Assembly (NCBI GenBank): GCA_017640725.1
Contig: JAEPQB010000001.1
Coordinates: 1,364,001 to 1,428,000 of the forward strand
Length of the DNA: 64,000 bases
From: Kordiimonadaceae bacterium
GTDB lineage: Bacteria; Pseudomonadota; Alphaproteobacteria; Sphingomonadales; Kordiimonadaceae
Direction of reading: 5' to 3'
A program made the translations under genes and the position numbers. Positions 62,564 to 64,000 of this stretch are shown here, piece after piece. The first letter of the stretch is position 1, and each line of letters begins with the position of its first letter. The notes beneath the pieces were generated by a model. That model was not told where the DNA came from. It saw only the letters and a list, made by a program, of their open reading frames with translations, and did no database searches.

Positions 62564-62596
62564 ACCAAATTATTCAAGAATTCAAGGTTTTCCAGT

Positions 62597-62610
62597 TTGA
62601 TGTGCATCAA
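62597..62610 (-). promoter_or_regulatory. Perfect FNR/FnrL/FixK box
   Basis: TTGAT-GTGC-ATCAA matches the FNR-family consensus TTGAT-N4-ATCAA exactly, and the symmetry extends by one base on each side. Its centre lies 41.5 bases upstream of the start point expected from AATAAT (62574-62569, minus strand), the classical class II activation position. The rest of 62518-62900 holds no gene that I can support. Confidence 0.7.
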
Positions 62611-62900
62611 ATTGTGTGGATTCTTTTCCCGAGTGGCCTAGGAAGCCATCAGTTTCGTCCAGTACGATCTAACTGGACAAGTGGTGCGCTTCAATTATGT
62701 CGACGTCACGGCACAAGTTCTGCATCAAAAGGTTAGAAAAAATGTACCTATTAACCGAAAGAACATATTGTTGGGTACAGCACAAAGCAAAACATGGTGA
62801 TCATGCTGCAACTACCAGAAATTGATCTTGATATTGCCAACCCTCGAAAGTGACTACAATAGCTGACCGGGGTCACTTAAAAAAACAGCGGAGCCAAATT

Positions 62901-64000
62901 GTGACAGTTTTCTCCTCCACGGGCAGCTTAGTTTCTTCTGGCCCCAGTCTCGAAGACCTCCGGGTAGTTTATGGAGACCTGTTTAACGGTGCGCTGGCAG
63001 TGGGGCCGCCAATTCCTGGGCGGCTGTCAATAATTAACACGGCGAACCGGCCTTGGGTTGTCATGGATTTAGCGGCTGTAAAGCGCTCCTTTCGGCCCAA
63101 TTCGATCCGGGAACACTATTATTCACCCTCTCGCCGCCCGTTCGACAGTGATGGTTCAAAAACTGACCAGTTGGTGCGCTGCCATGTTAATATTGCAGAA
63201 CTCATTCAATCACTTGCCGAAGACAGGCCGGAAACTCTTTATTTGCGGGTGTCTCCGCATACACACTCGGAGCACCTTGTGGGTTTGCTCCGAGCGCAGT
63301 TTCCGAAAACGCGCGTTATCGTCGAGTTTTATGACATGAGTTGCTTGTTTGACAGACCAACGCTGAACAGTATTTTTGCTGCCGATATTGAAGCTGTTGA
63401 TAAGGCGATTTTGGGCTGCAGGGCGGCCATTCACCTTGCTGACGCTGTTGTGGTCAAGATGGGTGGCGCAGAGTTCGAGCTGTGGAAGAAAGACTTTCCA
63501 GTGTCCTTCGTATCATACTTTCCATCGTTGGAATCGGGTGCTGCTGCACCGACTAGACATGGGACAGACAACGCCCTCGGCCCACTGAAAATTTTGTATG
63601 CGGGTTCACTTAGCGCGCGCGAACTTATCGGCGGTACCGGTAGCGTACCGGGCGCAAATTTTGTCAAATACTTCGATAAACTGGCGGAAAAATCCGAATT
63701 CGAGTTGACAATTGTAAATGGTGTACATGGTAGCGAAGCGGAAGACAGCAGCGACAAATTTTTCGCTCTTCAAGCGCGTTATCAGGATCCGCCCAGATCG
63801 ACCTATCGCCGGGCCATGTCGCGAGACATATTGATTGAGTTCGCGGGCGCGTTTGATGTCGGTTTATGTTGCGCACACTACAAAGACGATGTGGTCCAGC
63901 AGGTAACACGCTTGGGGCTCCCCAATCGCATGATGTCCTACATTGCAGCAGGCCTGCCTGTGGTGATTGATGATCGGTTTAGCTATGCGGCAGACCTTGT
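62901..64000 (+). CDS. Glycosyltransferase-like protein (C-terminus cut by window edge)
   Basis: An open frame from the GTG at 62901, preceded by GGAG at 7 bases, runs without stop to the window end (366 codons). I read a two-domain layout: an N-terminal part (SGPSLEDLRVVYGDLFNGAL) and, after KILYAGSLSARELIGG, a C-terminal part ending in RMMSYIAAGLPVVIDDRFSY. That last motif is typical of the donor-binding half of GT-B glycosyltransferases. No signal peptide. The donor and acceptor cannot be told. Possible partners lie beyond the window. Confidence 0.7.
   Translation, partial: MTVFSSTGSLVSSGPSLEDLRVVYGDLFNGALAVGPPIPGRLSIINTANRPWVVMDLAAVKRSFRPNSIREHYYSPSRRPFDSDGSKTDQLVRCHVNIAELIQSLAEDRPETLYLRVSPHTHSEHLVGLLRAQFPKTRVIVEFYDMSCLFDRPTLNSIFAADIEAVDKAILGCRAAIHLADAVVVKMGGAEFELWKKDFPVSFVSYFPSLESGAAAPTRHGTDNALGPLKILYAGSLSARELIGGTGSVPGANFVKYFDKLAEKSEFELTIVNGVHGSEAEDSSDKFFALQARYQDPPRSTYRRAMSRDILIEFAGAFDVGLCCAHYKDDVVQQVTRLGLPNRMMSYIAAGLPVVIDDRFSYAADL

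Noticed and set aside
1-64000. CRISPR arrays, insertion sequences, prophage genes, rRNA
   Set aside because: No regularly spaced repeats, transposase or phage structural motifs and no rRNA sequence were seen on reading the window.

Overview
The window looks like a chromosomal segment of an alphaproteobacterium. The gene order ppsR | hemE - hemJ - rho - mnmE - mnmG - rsmG - parA - parB is the origin-of-replication neighbourhood known from this class. A class I lysyl-tRNA synthetase, an alphaproteobacterial-type sigma-32 promoter and the hemW-rdgB-rph / hrcA-grpE cluster agree with this. I cannot fix the genus; a marine, Kordiimonadales-like organism is only a guess. I saw no rRNA, insertion sequence, prophage or CRISPR array, and one tRNA.

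Layout. 1-2.9 kb: dnaJ (cut by the window edge) and dnaK with a sigma-32 promoter. 3.1-4.3 kb: lepB and an AT-rich SMI1/KNR4-like gene. 4.3-8.0 kb: dnaQ-coaE-aroE-maf-ppsR on the minus strand. 8.0-8.45 kb: probable oriC with two perfect and two near-perfect DnaA boxes. 8.45-20.8 kb: hemE, hemJ, rho, a minus-strand block (alpha/beta hydrolase, qor, dienelactone hydrolase, ogt), then mnmE-mnmG-rsmG-parA-parB with three perfect parS sites. Most genes on either side are transcribed away from the origin.

20.8-29.1 kb: gshB, yraN, rsmI, an LpoA-like lipoprotein, hemW-rdgB-rph and hrcA-grpE. 29.1-31.2 kb: an orphan gene and a hydrolase / membrane protein / XRE regulator operon with a palindrome at its promoter. 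31.2-38.2 kb: lysK, a large DinG-like helicase, a tandem pair of DUF6492-like proteins and a TerB-like protein. 38.2-42.8 kb: a tightly overlapping TPR - cytochrome b561 - YceI - YceI operon, then trkH and apaG. 42.8-47.3 kb: metZ with a leader resembling a SAM-clan riboswitch, tRNA-Gly(CCC), arsC, a MATE exporter and ugd.

47.4-50.1 kb: an ECF sigma factor, a small membrane protein (possible anti-sigma factor), a CpxP-like periplasmic protein and a SprA-like putative metalloprotease. 50.1-55.1 kb: pyrD, DUF952, DUF2333, a Usp protein, an SDR epimerase and a TPR protein. 55.1-58.8 kb: a compact ddl - alpha/beta hydrolase - membrane-anchored MurF-like operon. 58.9-61.1 kb: two tandem secreted metallo-beta-lactamase-fold proteins, the first with a broken metal site. 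61.1-62.6 kb: a membrane protein / winged-helix regulator / membrane protein operon behind a perfect FNR box and a perfect palindrome. 62.9-64 kb: a glycosyltransferase-like gene cut by the window end.

The most noteworthy non-housekeeping items are the membrane MurF/Ddl cassette, the degenerate MBL paralogue, the two palindrome-controlled regulator/membrane-protein cassettes, the metZ leader and the DUF6492-like pair. Nothing here is unmistakably a new defence or mobile system.
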